From assembly GCA_026983715.1 (NCBI GenBank), contig JALSTM010000188.1, forward strand, positions 1 to 47,222: a stretch of 47,222 bases of DNA, in the 5' to 3' direction. Both the position numbers and the translations under genes were made by a program. Below, piece by piece: positions 25,360 through 36,280 of the stretch (its first letter is position 1; each line of letters opens with the position of its first letter). Below the pieces are notes generated by a model. It had not been told where the DNA came from, searched no databases, and saw only the letters and a program-made list of their open reading frames with translations. The stretch is from Desulfobacterales bacterium. Lineage in GTDB: Bacteria; Desulfobacterota; Syntrophobacteria; B119-G9.

Positions 25360-26958
25360 TCATATGCTTACATTTCTAATTCTTCTTTTCTGCAGCAAAT
25401 AATCATAAACCAACCTGGTAAAAACGATAGCGGTAAACATGCTGGCAATAATTCCCAAGCTCAACGTGACCGCAAATCCACGAATCGGTCCCGTACCAAA
25501 CTGGAATAGAACCACCGCTGCGATCAGGGTGGTGACATTGGCGTCCACGATCGTCAAAGTTGCCCGGCTGTATCCATGATCGATTGCTGCACGGGGAGTT
25601 TTCCCAAGCCTCAATTCTTCCCGTATCCTTTCAAATATAAGCACATTTGCATCGACAGCCATACCAATGGTCAAAATTATACCTGCAATACCCGGAAGCG
25701 TAAGTGTGGCTCTTAACGCTGCCAGGCCGGCCATGATGATAATGATATTCAAAACAAGCGCCACATCGGCAAGCACACCAGAAAGCTTGTAGTAGATTCC
25801 CATGAAAAGAACCACCAGTAGCCCGCCAATAGCCATTGACCTTAGTCCGCTCCTGATAGAATCGTAACCTAAAGACGGTCCAACGGTCCTTTCTTCAAGG
25901 ATCTTTACAGGCGCCGGTAAGGAACCTGCTCTCAGAACTATTGCCAGGTCGCGAGCTTCATCCATGGAAAAAGAACCCGTTATACTAGCCCTTCCACCGG
26001 AAATTTTCTCCTGGATTACAGGCGCCGAATAAACAATCCCATCCAGCACGATGGCAAGTCTTTTTTTAACATTCTCGGCGGTTATCCTCTCGAAGATTCT
26101 GGCACCCTCAGGGCTAAAAGTCAGGGCTACATACGGTGTGTTGTAGCGGTTATCAATTCGAACCCTCGCATCCGTTACATATTCTCCCGTCAAAAGAGTA
26201 TGATCTTTTAGAACAATCTTTGTCTCGTGAACTTCACCCGTCATCCTGTCAACGGTTCTCATCGGGTATATTTTGTCTCCGGGGGGAAGTTCACCCTTGA
26301 GAGCCCTGTCGAGGCTCACGGAATCGTCCACAAGCTTAAATTCAAGTACCGCGGTTTTCCCGATGAGATCAATGGCCCTCTGCGGGTCTTTGATTCCGGG
26401 TAGCTGGATAAGTATCCTATCTTCTCCCTGGGGTCTGATATCAGGTTCACTTACTCCGAACTGATCGATCCTGTTCCTTATGGTCTCAAGCGCCTGACTC
26501 ACAGCCATTTTCTTGATTCTTTCGACTTCTTTTGGCTTAAGCACCAGCTGGTAAAACAACTTTCCGTTTTTAAGCTCAGGCGTCTTTATTTCCATGAACG
26601 GAAGTTCATTCTTAACTATCTTCTCAAACTTGGGGCGTTCGCTAGGCCGTGTTAGTTCCACCGCTATTCTGTCCGTACCTTCTCGGGTTAGCTTAAGAAA
26701 ATGAACACCCTTCCTTCGCAGTACTCTTTTGAGTTCATGTACCTGGCGTTCAACGGAACTCTCAACCGCTTTATCCGCCTGTACTTCAAGAACAAGATGC
26801 ATTCCGCCCTGCAGATCAAGCCCTAGGTGCACCTTGTCCGTTGGAAGGTATTTAGACCACCAAGGTGGAAGCTTGGCTGTCAGGGTTGGCGTTAAGAATA
26901 TGACAGATAAAACAACAACACTTATTACAAGCAGAATTCGCCACTTTAAATTCTTCAA
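25360..26958 (-). CDS. secD: Protein translocase subunit SecD
   Basis: The larger SecDF subunit, 532 residues. It has an N-terminal helix, the large periplasmic P1 region that starts at LGLDLQGGMHLVLEV and contains RNRIDQFGVSEPDI and RILIQLPGIKD, and six C-terminal membrane helices. The conserved membrane motifs are IILTIGMAVDANVLIFERIREE and DANVTTLIAAVVL, including the proton-relay Asp of the family. It lies between yajC and secF as in most bacteria. Confidence 0.98.
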   Translation of the reverse strand: MKNLKWRILLVISVVVLSVIFLTPTLTAKLPPWWSKYLPTDKVHLGLDLQGGMHLVLEVQADKAVESSVERQVHELKRVLRRKGVHFLKLTREGTDRIAVELTRPSERPKFEKIVKNELPFMEIKTPELKNGKLFYQLVLKPKEVERIKKMAVSQALETIRNRIDQFGVSEPDIRPQGEDRILIQLPGIKDPQRAIDLIGKTAVLEFKLVDDSVSLDRALKGELPPGDKIYPMRTVDRMTGEVHETKIVLKDHTLLTGEYVTDARVRIDNRYNTPYVALTFSPEGARIFERITAENVKKRLAIVLDGIVYSAPVIQEKISGGRASITGSFSMDEARDLAIVLRAGSLPAPVKILEERTVGPSLGYDSIRSGLRSMAIGGLLVVLFMGIYYKLSGVLADVALVLNIIIIMAGLAALRATLTLPGIAGIILTIGMAVDANVLIFERIREELRLGKTPRAAIDHGYSRATLTIVDANVTTLIAAVVLFQFGTGPIRGFAVTLSLGIIASMFTAIVFTRLVYDYLLQKRRIRNVSI

Positions 26959-27018
26959 CAGTACTCACTCCTTATAACTTCCATTCAGTTCATAACATTG
27001 CTGCCGCCTATGAACCTA

Positions 27019-27366
27019 CTAGGACTGTGCCCGTTCACGTACAAGTCCAGCGATGTATCCCCTGTGGACCTTAACTTTTACCTTGTCCCTGTTTTTGCCT
27101 ACTTCGGCAATTTCGAGGGTAACAACAGTATCTGTAAGGTTGGTAATTTTGCCTTGAAGACCACCCTGGGTGATGACAAGATCATCTTTTTTCAGGTTTG
27201 CCAGCATCTGGCGATGTTCTTTCTGTTTTTTTTGTTGAGGCCTAATAAGAAGAAAATAAAATATAGCAAACATTAAGATAATGGGTATGAAAGCACCGAA
27301 ACCACCCGCTTGACCCGCACCTTGTCCTCCAGCTCCCATCGCATGGGCTACTCCAATCAAATCCAT
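27019..27366 (-). CDS. yajC: Preprotein translocase subunit YajC
   Basis: A 115-residue single-span accessory of the Sec translocon. After a glycine-rich N-terminus (MGAGGQGAGQAGGFG) the membrane helix FIPIILMFAIFYFLLIRPQQ leads to the cytoplasmic KK-rich part and the YajC core (DLVITQGGLQGKITNLTD). The extended glycine-rich leader is common in delta-type proteobacteria. It stands between tgt and secD on the same strand. Confidence 0.95.
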   Translation of the reverse strand: MDLIGVAHAMGAGGQGAGQAGGFGAFIPIILMFAIFYFLLIRPQQKKQKEHRQMLANLKKDDLVITQGGLQGKITNLTDTVVTLEIAEVGKNRDKVKVKVHRGYIAGLVRERAQS

Positions 27367-27412
27367 ATACTCCTCCCGAAAAATTTTTAATGCTTAATTA
27401 GCGCCAAAAAGC

Positions 27413-29637
<2,225 letters not shown>

Positions 29638-29645
<8 letters not shown>

Positions 29646-29670
29646 ATCCTCTTCTCAAGCGTAACACCAC
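29638..29670 (-). promoter_or_regulatory. Possible ten-codon leader peptide overlapping the queA start
   Basis: A GTG at 29670 lies eight bases after a perfect GGAGG, stronger than the ribosome site of queA itself. It opens a ten-codon frame (VVLRLRRGYG) whose TGA at 29638-29640 overlaps the first codons of queA in another frame. Such a stop/start overlap can couple translation. The match could be chance. Confidence 0.3.
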
Positions 29671-29703
29671 TTTTAATACCTCCTTCCTGTACGAGGCGCA
29701 ATC

Positions 29704-29733
29704 GATATAAACACATGAAAACAGCCAAGTCAA
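29704..29733 (-). promoter_or_regulatory. Candidate sigma-70 promoter of the queA-tgt-sec operon
   Basis: On the minus strand TTGACT (29728-29733) is followed after 18 bases by TATATC (29704-29709), about 60 bases upstream of queA. It lies back to back with the htpX promoter. Confidence 0.5.
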
Positions 29734-29782
29734 CTCACTCTTTCCAGGATTTACGACTCAAGTATGAAAGATTTTATAATTC

Positions 29783-29811
29783 TTGGCATTGGTGATTCAT
29801 ATGGTTATAAT
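29783..29811 (+). promoter_or_regulatory. Near-consensus sigma-70 promoter of htpX
   Basis: TTGGCA (29783-29788), a 17-base spacer and a perfect TATAAT (29806-29811) lie 55 bases before the htpX start. The promoter excludes the upstream in-frame start at 29783, which would begin inside it. Confidence 0.75.
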
Positions 29812-29866
29812 CAGCGAGAATGATTTATGTTCAAGCAGGAACAAGCGAAAAGGAGGTTTTAAGAAT

Positions 29867-30718
29867 ATGAGTAACCAGATCAGGACAGTAATTCTTCTTG
29901 GTTTGTTAACTGGTGTGATCGTGTGGCTCGGAAGGTTTTTTGGCGGTCCCCAGGGAATGCTTCTTGCTTTTATCTTTGCTATGATAATGAACTTCGCTAG
30001 TTACTGGTTTTCAGACAAAATTGTACTTGCGATGTACAGGGCGCGGGAGTTATCCCCCAATGAAGCCCCGGAATTATACAACATGGTTCGAGAACTGGCT
30101 GGCAATGCCGGCCTTCCGATGCCGAAGCTCTACATGGTACCATCACAAACCCCGAACGCTTTTGCCACCGGCCGAAACCCAAAACATGCGGTGGTGGCGG
30201 TGACTGAAGGAATTCTCAGGTTGCTTAGCATGGATGAACTTAGGGGAGTGCTGGCTCACGAGCTTTCGCACGTAAAAAACAGAGACATATTGATAGGTTC
30301 CATTGCAGCAACCCTTGCAGGAGTGATCATGATCCTTGCAGATATGGCAAGGTGGGGGGCCATATTCGGTGCTTTTGGGGGGGACGATGATGAAGGCGGT
30401 GGAATCATAGGATTGCTTATCGTCTCTATTGTTGCTCCGCTTGCCGCAGTACTGATACAGATGGCAATTTCCAGATCCAGGGAGTTCCTTGCAGACGCTA
30501 CAGGGGCCAAAATAGCCCACGATCCCGAAGGGCTTGCCAGAGCCCTTGAAAAGCTATCTTACGCCGCACAAAAGATACCCATGGTGGAGGCAAAACCTCA
30601 AACTGCCCACATGTTTATCGTTAACCCTCTCACGGGCAAGGGCATTGCCAAGCTTTTTAGCACTCACCCGCCAATGGAAGAAAGAATTCGAAGGCTCAGG
30701 GCAATGAGGGTTTACTAA
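29867..30718 (+). CDS. htpX: HtpX-family membrane zinc metalloprotease
   Basis: An M48B inner-membrane protease that degrades misfolded membrane proteins. The ATG at 29867 follows AAAGGAGG; the open frame continues upstream to 29783, but that part overlaps the promoter. The 283-residue protein has two N-terminal helices, the zinc motif [10 protein letters not shown] with catalytic Glu, two further membrane segments (about 150-210), the third zinc ligand region [11 protein letters not shown], and the C-terminal [14 protein letters not shown] typical of the family. It is divergent from the queA-sec operon. In other bacteria htpX answers to envelope stress; here only the sigma-70 promoter is seen. 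Confidence 0.96.
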   Translation: MSNQIRTVILLGLLTGVIVWLGRFFGGPQGMLLAFIFAMIMNFASYWFSDKIVLAMYRARELSPNEAPELYNMVRELAGNAGLPMPKLYMVPSQTPNAFATGRNPKHAVVAVTEGILRLLSMDELRGVLAHELSHVKNRDILIGSIAATLAGVIMILADMARWGAIFGAFGGDDDEGGGIIGLLIVSIVAPLAAVLIQMAISRSREFLADATGAKIAHDPEGLARALEKLSYAAQKIPMVEAKPQTAHMFIVNPLTGKGIAKLFSTHPPMEERIRRLRAMRVY

Positions 30719-30740
30719 AACACGATGTAAAAGGCAATAC

Positions 30741-30790
30741 TTACTCGGGGGTAAAAAGCGCTTCACCAAGAAGTATTACCCCCCGAGTAA
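30741..30790. other. Large inverted repeat between htpX and the receiver gene
   Basis: TTACTCGGGGG (30741-30751) pairs perfectly with CCCCCGAGTAA (30780-30790) around a 28-base loop. The right arm overlaps the last codons of the minus-strand receiver gene. It lies between two convergent genes and may end both transcripts, though there is no T run. Confidence 0.55.
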
Positions 30791-31141
30791 TGTTGCAACC
30801 CTCTCTTTCAGGTCAGAGATCTTTATCGGTTTAGGAAAAAAGTCATCTGCCTTCTCGCGAAACGCCTCAATCGAAGTATCCATGCTCGCATAAGCGGTGA
30901 TCATGATGACCTTCGTTTCAGGGGACTCTTTTTTGATTCTCTTCAACACCTCCATACCGTCAATATCTTTCATTTTCAAATCCGTGATCACAAGATCAAA
31001 CTTTTCTTCGGAGAGTCGTTTCATGGCAGGGTCAGCATGAACAAAGGTTTCCACGATGTATCCATCACGTTCAAAAGAAACTTTGATCATTTTCCCGACT
31101 ATGTTTTCATCATCTATTACCATGATTCTCTTGCCTTCCAT
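30776..31141 (-). CDS. Receiver-only response regulator
   Basis: A 121-residue CheY-like receiver with no output domain. The acidic pair IDDEN is at 9-13, the phosphoacceptor Asp54 in VITDLKM, the conserved Thr/Ser region in ITAYAS and the lysine in PKPI. It overlaps the end of the upstream histidine kinase gene by 32 bases, so it is surely its partner. With no DNA-binding part, it must act by protein contact or pass phosphate onward. The helix-4 region reads EKADDFF instead of the common GADD-Y-x-x form. Confidence 0.92.
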   Translation of the reverse strand: MEGKRIMVIDDENIVGKMIKVSFERDGYIVETFVHADPAMKRLSEEKFDLVITDLKMKDIDGMEVLKRIKKESPETKVIMITAYASMDTSIEAFREKADDFFPKPIKISDLKERVATLLGG

Positions 31142-32561
31142 CCTTTCCCTCCTTTTCTCTGTATATAGGTAATTTTATCGTGAACGTAGTCCCAACTCCT
31201 ACCTCACTTTCGACCTCAATCTCCCCCTTGTGGTTCTTTATAATACCATAACTGATTGATAAACCCAGTCCCGTACCTTCGGTTCCTTTCGTACTAAAAA
31301 ACGGATCGAAGATATTTGATAAAAACTCGGCAGGAATACCTTTCCCGGTATCAGAGATTTGGACAATGATCCGGTCCGGATCTTCCTTTTCATCGTATTT
31401 GGTACGGAGTGTTAACACCCCACCGGCTGACATGGCTTGAATGGCATTCGTTATAAGATTAACAAAAACGCTCTGCATTTTGTCTTCATCGATGAAGACG
31501 GGGGGGAGATTATCCTGGAGTTCCAACTTCGGCCTAATCCTTGATACATGGAGCATGTTTTGCACGAGGACCAGACTATGCTCGATCAAATGGTTAATGT
31601 CGGAAATTTTGAAGTCCCTTTTCTTTGGCCTGGAAAAGTCAAGAAGATTCTGAACAATTTCCTTTATTCGTTTTGTTTCTTGAAGGATGATATTCATGTA
31701 TTCCAGTCGCTCCTCGGGAGATAGAGATTCGTGAACTTCCATGAAGGTCTGCGCAACCATGGATATGTTGTTGAGGGGGTTGCCCAGTTCATGTGCTACT
31801 CCCGCAGTCAATATCCCGATGGACGACAATTTTTTTGACTGGATAAGTTGTTCGTGTCTCGTCATGAGTTCTTCGCACATCTTGTTTATAGCGTTCATAG
31901 CCGAGCCAAGTTCATTGTCGGGAATCGGCCCCTTGATTTTCACAAATTCCCCCTTGGACACGGCGTTGGCCGTTCTTTCAATTCGCCGGAGATTTTTAAA
32001 CATTCTTGAAAAGAAGAGGTAGCTACTTGTAATCGCTACGAGTATTGTTAGGCCAAAAAAAGTAAGAAGGGCTCTTTTCGATGCTGATATAATTTTGTTG
32101 ACGCTCTTTCTTTCTATCTTCACTATGTGCTCCGAAAACAAGCGCAATCGCCTACCAGCTTCTCGTATCGCTTTCCCTCTAGCACCTCCACTGGTATGAA
32201 GTACATCTGCATTTTCAACCAGTTCAAAAGCTTCTTCATATGCTCTAAGATCTGCTTGAAGTTCTTGAAAATTTTTTTCACCTATTGCCTTGGTTATATC
32301 TTTTCTTAGCTTTTTTATAGTGGCGTAGCTTTTTTTGAGTTGTTCACGTATCTCCTGCAGAGCAGACTTATCTTTGTACAAGAAGTAGTTTTTCTCTGCC
32401 AACCTCATCTTCAGGAAGGATGCATTAAGGTTATCCGCTATTTCTACAAACCGGAGTTTTGCCAGCAAAATGTCAAATTCGTGGTAAGAAAATGCTGCAA
32501 CTAGGATAATGCAGATAATACCAAGAGTGTTTCCGAGGGTTATTTTGTGAACTAGTTTCAT
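31110..32561 (-). CDS. Membrane sensor histidine kinase with HAMP domain
   Basis: A 483-residue kinase. An N-terminal helix (about 8-26) and a second helix (about 165-185, LLTFFGLTILVAITSSYLFF) enclose a helical periplasmic sensor of about 135 residues rich in charged heptads. A HAMP linker (185-238) follows, then HisKA with VAHELGNPLNNIS (phosphorylated His257), and the ATPase with NLITNAIQAM, DTGKGI, FDPFFSTK and GTGLGLSIS. The start has a good AGGAAAG site. The pairing with the overlapping receiver gene is clear; the signal is unknown, but a helical-bundle sensor is typical of small-ligand or stress sensing. Confidence 0.94.
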   Translation of the reverse strand: MKLVHKITLGNTLGIICIILVAAFSYHEFDILLAKLRFVEIADNLNASFLKMRLAEKNYFLYKDKSALQEIREQLKKSYATIKKLRKDITKAIGEKNFQELQADLRAYEEAFELVENADVLHTSGGARGKAIREAGRRLRLFSEHIVKIERKSVNKIISASKRALLTFFGLTILVAITSSYLFFSRMFKNLRRIERTANAVSKGEFVKIKGPIPDNELGSAMNAINKMCEELMTRHEQLIQSKKLSSIGILTAGVAHELGNPLNNISMVAQTFMEVHESLSPEERLEYMNIILQETKRIKEIVQNLLDFSRPKKRDFKISDINHLIEHSLVLVQNMLHVSRIRPKLELQDNLPPVFIDEDKMQSVFVNLITNAIQAMSAGGVLTLRTKYDEKEDPDRIIVQISDTGKGIPAEFLSNIFDPFFSTKGTEGTGLGLSISYGIIKNHKGEIEVESEVGVGTTFTIKLPIYREKEGKDGRQENHGNR

Positions 32562-32867
32562 ATCTTTCCTAAACGATATAAACTGCCATTTAATCCCCGA
32601 TGGCGCTTGCCTGTATTAAACCAGGCATGAAAATCTCCCGGCCCGTTTCTCCAGGTACACCACTTCACAAAAGGTAACCAGTTTTTCTTAAAATGTTATT
32701 AATTGCATTGGTTACCTTGGAGTTCCTTCCAGGAGGCAGGGATGGTCCGGGATCTCTCCCATTCTTGATACCAGGATAAACAAACGGGCTCCGGTAAATA
32801 GTTGTATAAGGCTCCCATCCCTTTTGAAGACAATTTTCAATTAAACCATAACCCTTTGACGGTATTT
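32562..32867. other. 306-base intergenic stretch upstream of the histidine kinase
   Basis: No gene is seen. It holds the inverted repeat listed at 32671-32718 and a smaller one (TGCCTG/CAGGCA, near 32608-32627) close to the kinase start. No clear promoter could be picked. Confidence 0.5.
32671..32718. other. Perfect ten-base inverted repeat, possible operator or terminator
   Basis: AAGGTAACCA (32671-32680) and TGGTTACCTT (32709-32718) are exact complements separated by 28 AT-rich bases. It lies downstream of the cytidylate-kinase-like gene and upstream of the histidine kinase on the minus strand, so it could serve either. Confidence 0.45.
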
Positions 32868-33665
32868 TCAGTATACCGGTATTATATTTACCCGTACTTC
32901 TTTAACTTCAGGCATTTCCATCAATATTTCTTTTATATCTTCTGTTATGGCATCTTGTTGCCTGATACTCCTTTTCAAATGAATTGTTACTACGCCATCA
33001 TCGGCGGTGACTTCGACATCAGAGTAAAAATTCATCAGGTCTGACTTTACCTTCGCGGCCAAGTATTCATCCTTGAGAATCTTCTTGACTTCATCTGTTA
33101 TTTGAAAAGAAGGCATCTTAACTGTCTCAAGTATTTTCTTAATGGCGTCTTCTACGGTGATTCTCCCTATGACCAGCCCTAGATCGTATTCGTTTATATC
33201 CCAGGGGTCTTTCCCGTAAAAGAACTTTGCCCATTTTTTTCTCTCGGCGTCAAATCTTTCAATTGCTTTCCTGGCTTCCTTCTCCGATACATGCCTGATC
33301 TCCATCATGTGTTTTATTCGTTCCTCCATCGTAGCTGAGATCAATACTCTCAAGATATTGGGAATGCCCTCCAGGAGAAACGCACCGGCCAACCCATGGT
33401 AAACCAGGTTATCTTGAACGGCATATTCCAATAAGGCAGCACGTACGTAGGCGATGTATTTTTTCTTTCCATGTTTGAAGCGATCCAGTATTGATGGGCC
33501 GGTTTCAAATGCGTCCTTTAGCCAGGCCTCAGGTACACCATATTCTTCGGCGGCAAGACTTATGACCTCTCGTGAAACGCATTTATAATTTAGTTCCTCA
33601 GCCACCTTTTCAGCAACCACCCTACCATGACTGTATGAAGCCCTTGAAATAATAATGATAGCCAC
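32868..33665 (-). CDS. Cytidylate-kinase-like protein with C-terminal BON-like domain
   Basis: A 265-residue protein beginning at GTG 33665 behind a GAGGAGG site. Residues 1-190 follow the cytidylate-kinase-like family (IIISRASYSHGRVVAEKVAE at the N-terminus, then RVLISATMEERIKHMMEI and the arginine-rich lid near EKEARKAIERFDAERKKW). The glycine loop, usually of the form YGSGGR, reads SYSHGR here, so nucleotide binding may be altered. Residues about 195-265 (LAAKVKSDLMNFYSDVEVTA, DDGVVTIHL, EVKEVRVNII) look like a BON domain, a fold that binds phospholipid or proteins. It is downstream of the TauE and DUF1634 genes on the same strand. Its role may be regulatory instead of nucleotide metabolism. 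Confidence 0.8.
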   Translation of the reverse strand: MAIIIISRASYSHGRVVAEKVAEELNYKCVSREVISLAAEEYGVPEAWLKDAFETGPSILDRFKHGKKKYIAYVRAALLEYAVQDNLVYHGLAGAFLLEGIPNILRVLISATMEERIKHMMEIRHVSEKEARKAIERFDAERKKWAKFFYGKDPWDINEYDLGLVIGRITVEDAIKKILETVKMPSFQITDEVKKILKDEYLAAKVKSDLMNFYSDVEVTADDGVVTIHLKRSIRQQDAITEDIKEILMEMPEVKEVRVNIIPVY

Positions 33666-33744
33666 GCCGTCCTCCTCTCAATTTCGACTACAATTCTTAT
33701 GCTTATGAAATGCCAGGTACCTCCTGCCACGTGGCATCGCGTAA

Positions 33745-34164
33745 CTAGGTTGCTGGTACCAAGCCAAGCAAACCTATTATAACTATTATACCGCATCCAA
33801 TAGCCAGCAGACCATAGAGGATCTCTTTTTCTTTTAACAAGGTCAATCCGCACAAAAGTAGACCGGGAATCACAGGAAAAACCCCCAGAGAAATTCCGAA
33901 GGCAGTGAGGGCATCTCCCTTTGACAGGTGATCCAAATACCAGTGCCCGTTGGGAAGTGCCCCAACGGCACCTTTCCATATCTCGGCCACGGACTCACCT
34001 TTCCATATCGTAGACAGCCAGTATGAAACCGGAACATAGCTATTTCCTAGAAAAGACAATACAGAACCCACAATCACTACAACACAGGATATGAGGAGTC
34101 CCCAGTAAACAATTTCTCCGTATATGACACCAGCAAGAGGGGGTTTAAGACTGTCATCTTTCAT
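33745..34164 (-). CDS. DUF1634-type membrane protein, partner of TauE/SafE
   Basis: A 139-residue integral membrane protein with about four hydrophobic segments: GLLISCVVVIVGSVLSFL (22-39), one near 85-100, VFPVIPGLLLCGLTLL, and YGLLAIGCGIIVIIGLLGLV at the end. Genes of the DUF1634 family are commonly found next to TauE/SafE exporters, as here, where only nine bases separate the two. The ATG at 34164 has AGGAGG. It is probably a small accessory subunit of the exporter. Family assignment is from recalled context and topology. Confidence 0.72.
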   Translation of the reverse strand: MKDDSLKPPLAGVIYGEIVYWGLLISCVVVIVGSVLSFLGNSYVPVSYWLSTIWKGESVAEIWKGAVGALPNGHWYLDHLSKGDALTAFGISLGVFPVIPGLLLCGLTLLKEKEILYGLLAIGCGIIVIIGLLGLVPAT

Positions 34165-34173
34165 TTTTTCCTC

Positions 34174-35214
34174 CTAAATTATCGGAATGTCTATTCCAAA
34201 TATTTCCTCTATTCCACGTAAAACAAGCTTGATACAAGAGATAAGAAGGATTGCTATTAAAACCTTTCGCACAAAACTCGCTCTTATGCTAATTAAAAGA
34301 TGCGCCCCCAAGATTCCGCCCACTACCTGCCCTAACATCCAAGGGGCGGCAAAAACTGCTATGAGAGCTCCATATGTAATATATGTCCATATTGCAGTTG
34401 CGTTACTTATGGCAAGTAACACGCCGCTACATGCCGCAGCCACTTTCACCGGGGCCATCATGACGAGGTTTAGGGTTCCGGTTAAAAAGGCTCCGCCACC
34501 TAAACCGAAAAATCCGGCTATGAAACCGAGGAATATAAACATTATACCCCCGGGGACAGCCCTAACTAGATGATAATTGACGACCTTCCCCAGCGACTCC
34601 TCCCAGTACGAACCATTGAGCCTCATCTTGGCTGAGAAGGCATCTATGTGCTTCGGCTCGGGATATTCTGTCTTTCCTCCTCCGGTAAAGAGAAAATACG
34701 CGATAATTATCATGAGCATACCAAGCGAAAGCCTGACGATTCCGTCACCCACCAATCCCAGGGCGTTGTGGAGTCTTATGGCCGCAACGCTACCCAGAAT
34801 CGCTCCCACGGTAATTGGAAAACCACAGTAAATAACTACCTTGATGTTAGCCAATTTGCTCCTCATAAAAGGTCCGGTAGAAATCAGACCGCTAAACATC
34901 GCTACCACCAGACCCGTTGCACGGATAACAAGGCTGTCAAGGCTGGTAAAACCTAGCATTATGGGAGTAAAAATTACCCCCCCGCCAATTCCACCAATAA
35001 CAGCCAATATAGCAATGGCGGTACTAATAAGAAAGGAACCCACTATAATAAGCCAGATGTCAGTAGGGCTCAGGATTTCCGTTCCCTGAACTTTTGAAGC
35101 GAAACCCATAACAAGATACCCGCCCACAATTAGCAAAATCAGGATGCTCAGTTCAGGAACACTAGTAACCAATGACCAAAACCTGCTTTTTCGTTTAAGT
35201 TTTTTCTTTTCCAT
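34174..35214 (-). CDS. TauE/SafE-family sulfite/anion exporter
   Basis: A multi-pass membrane protein of the TauE/SafE family, which exports sulfite, sulfonates or related anions. The start is set at the ATG of 35214 (MEKKKLKRKSR), which has a GGAAGGA ribosome site; a TTG at 35256 lies further upstream without one. The 346-residue protein has around eight hydrophobic helices and the paired family motifs AIGGIGGGVIFTPIML (about 75-90) and FIAGFFGLGGGAFLTGTLNL (about 245-265). It is first in a run with DUF1634 and the cytidylate-kinase-like gene. Sulfur-oxyanion export would suit a sulfate reducer, but the substrate is not shown by the sequence. Confidence 0.9.
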   Translation of the reverse strand: MEKKKLKRKSRFWSLVTSVPELSILILLIVGGYLVMGFASKVQGTEILSPTDIWLIIVGSFLISTAIAILAVIGGIGGGVIFTPIMLGFTSLDSLVIRATGLVVAMFSGLISTGPFMRSKLANIKVVIYCGFPITVGAILGSVAAIRLHNALGLVGDGIVRLSLGMLMIIIAYFLFTGGGKTEYPEPKHIDAFSAKMRLNGSYWEESLGKVVNYHLVRAVPGGIMFIFLGFIAGFFGLGGGAFLTGTLNLVMMAPVKVAAACSGVLLAISNATAIWTYITYGALIAVFAAPWMLGQVVGGILGAHLLISIRASFVRKVLIAILLISCIKLVLRGIEEIFGIDIPII

Positions 35215-36280
35215 GTCGTCCTTCCCACTCCGATTAATCATGAAAGGGTACAACAACCATAAGATGCCAGCTTTTGGTAATCCAACACTTCCGCAATCTT
35301 ACCGTTTCTTTCTTTCGTTAGAACTTCAACTAATTAGTCAGACGAAAATCAGTTCTTCAGCCAAACTCGAGAAAAATGGTTAAAAAATGAGAATTTCCGA
35401 CCTTGCGGTGGAGGTTTTCAGACCTGGGAAAATATGCATCATGACCAGGAACCTTCATAAGCCCGTGCTTCAAAAACTATTCTTCCTTATATACACCGTG
35501 TCCAGGCACACGCACTCTTTTGCTCGAATCTCCGCTACGTTTACTTTACACTAGGCCATCCTCCAGCTTGTCCCCAAAAGTGGGAGGCAGGTTGGGGGAA
35601 TAATGAGAAGTGGACTTCTATCTACATCAGGTTTGCCACAAATGTCAAGGCGTTTTTGGGAAACAGAACTAAAGAGCCTTCGTCTATAAAACCAAGGGTT
35701 TTATTATGGTTGATTAAAATCAACTCCTATGGGCAGACTGCTCCGTAAATCATGCCAGCTCCTGATGATCTAGTCACTGGTTTCCTAATTCATGCGTCAA
35801 ACCAAAAGCCAAAGAACAATCACTGCGAGCCAGCGAAGCAATCTCCAAGATTTGGATACTCCAGGGAGACTGCTTCGTCTCCCGCACCCACTTTAAGCCA
35901 TACATCTTGATATTAAGTTGAAAATATTGTCATAAAGTGGGTGCGGGATCCTCGTAATGACAGAATGTTGCAAAATGTTTTTTGTAACCGGTATGCTATT
36001 CAGGGACATGCATTGATCCCTAATCCAGGAATTCTCAGCATGACAATCGATGGCTTCCCGCTGAAGAGGGAATGACAAGTGACTTTGAAGCAGTCGAAAA
36101 CGTTTCTTCGTGCGAAAGAGAGAGGTTCCCCCATGCCAGAAAAAGATACAAAAGGTCATTTACGCAAGGGGAAAATCTCGCCAATTCATATGAAAGTCTA
36201 CTTTATCTTCGGCTCTAGATGAGCCTTTACAGGAGCAATGCGTTTTTTGTGGCAGCTCCAAGCTGGTCCAGCCATGCTGG
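35215..36280. other. 1-kb intergenic stretch with repeat modules, no gene supported
   Basis: Open frames here are short and without ribosome sites. The stretch holds the palindromic repeat at 35868-35961 and, just before it, an incomplete related half-site (ACTGCGAGCCAGCGAAGCAATCTC-like, 35822-35845). A few other sequences such as AATGAC or GTCATTCCC-like pieces near 36060 look like decayed repeats. No transposase relic was identified. Confidence 0.55.
35868..35961 (+). repeat. Palindromic repeat module (94 bp)
   Basis: Perfect 15-base arms CCCGCACCCACTTTA and TAAAGTGGGTGCGGG enclose about 36 bases (CATACATCTTGATATTAAG and onward). Outer flanks GACTGCTTCGTCT and ATCCTCGTAATGAC are also partly complementary. 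The same 94-base module, with a few changes, forms the right part of the long element (47107-47200) in the same orientation. Confidence 0.88.

Noticed and set aside
35893-36159. 88-codon minus-strand frame in the 1-kb intergenic stretch
   Set aside because: Much of it is the palindromic repeat module read as protein, with no ribosome site.
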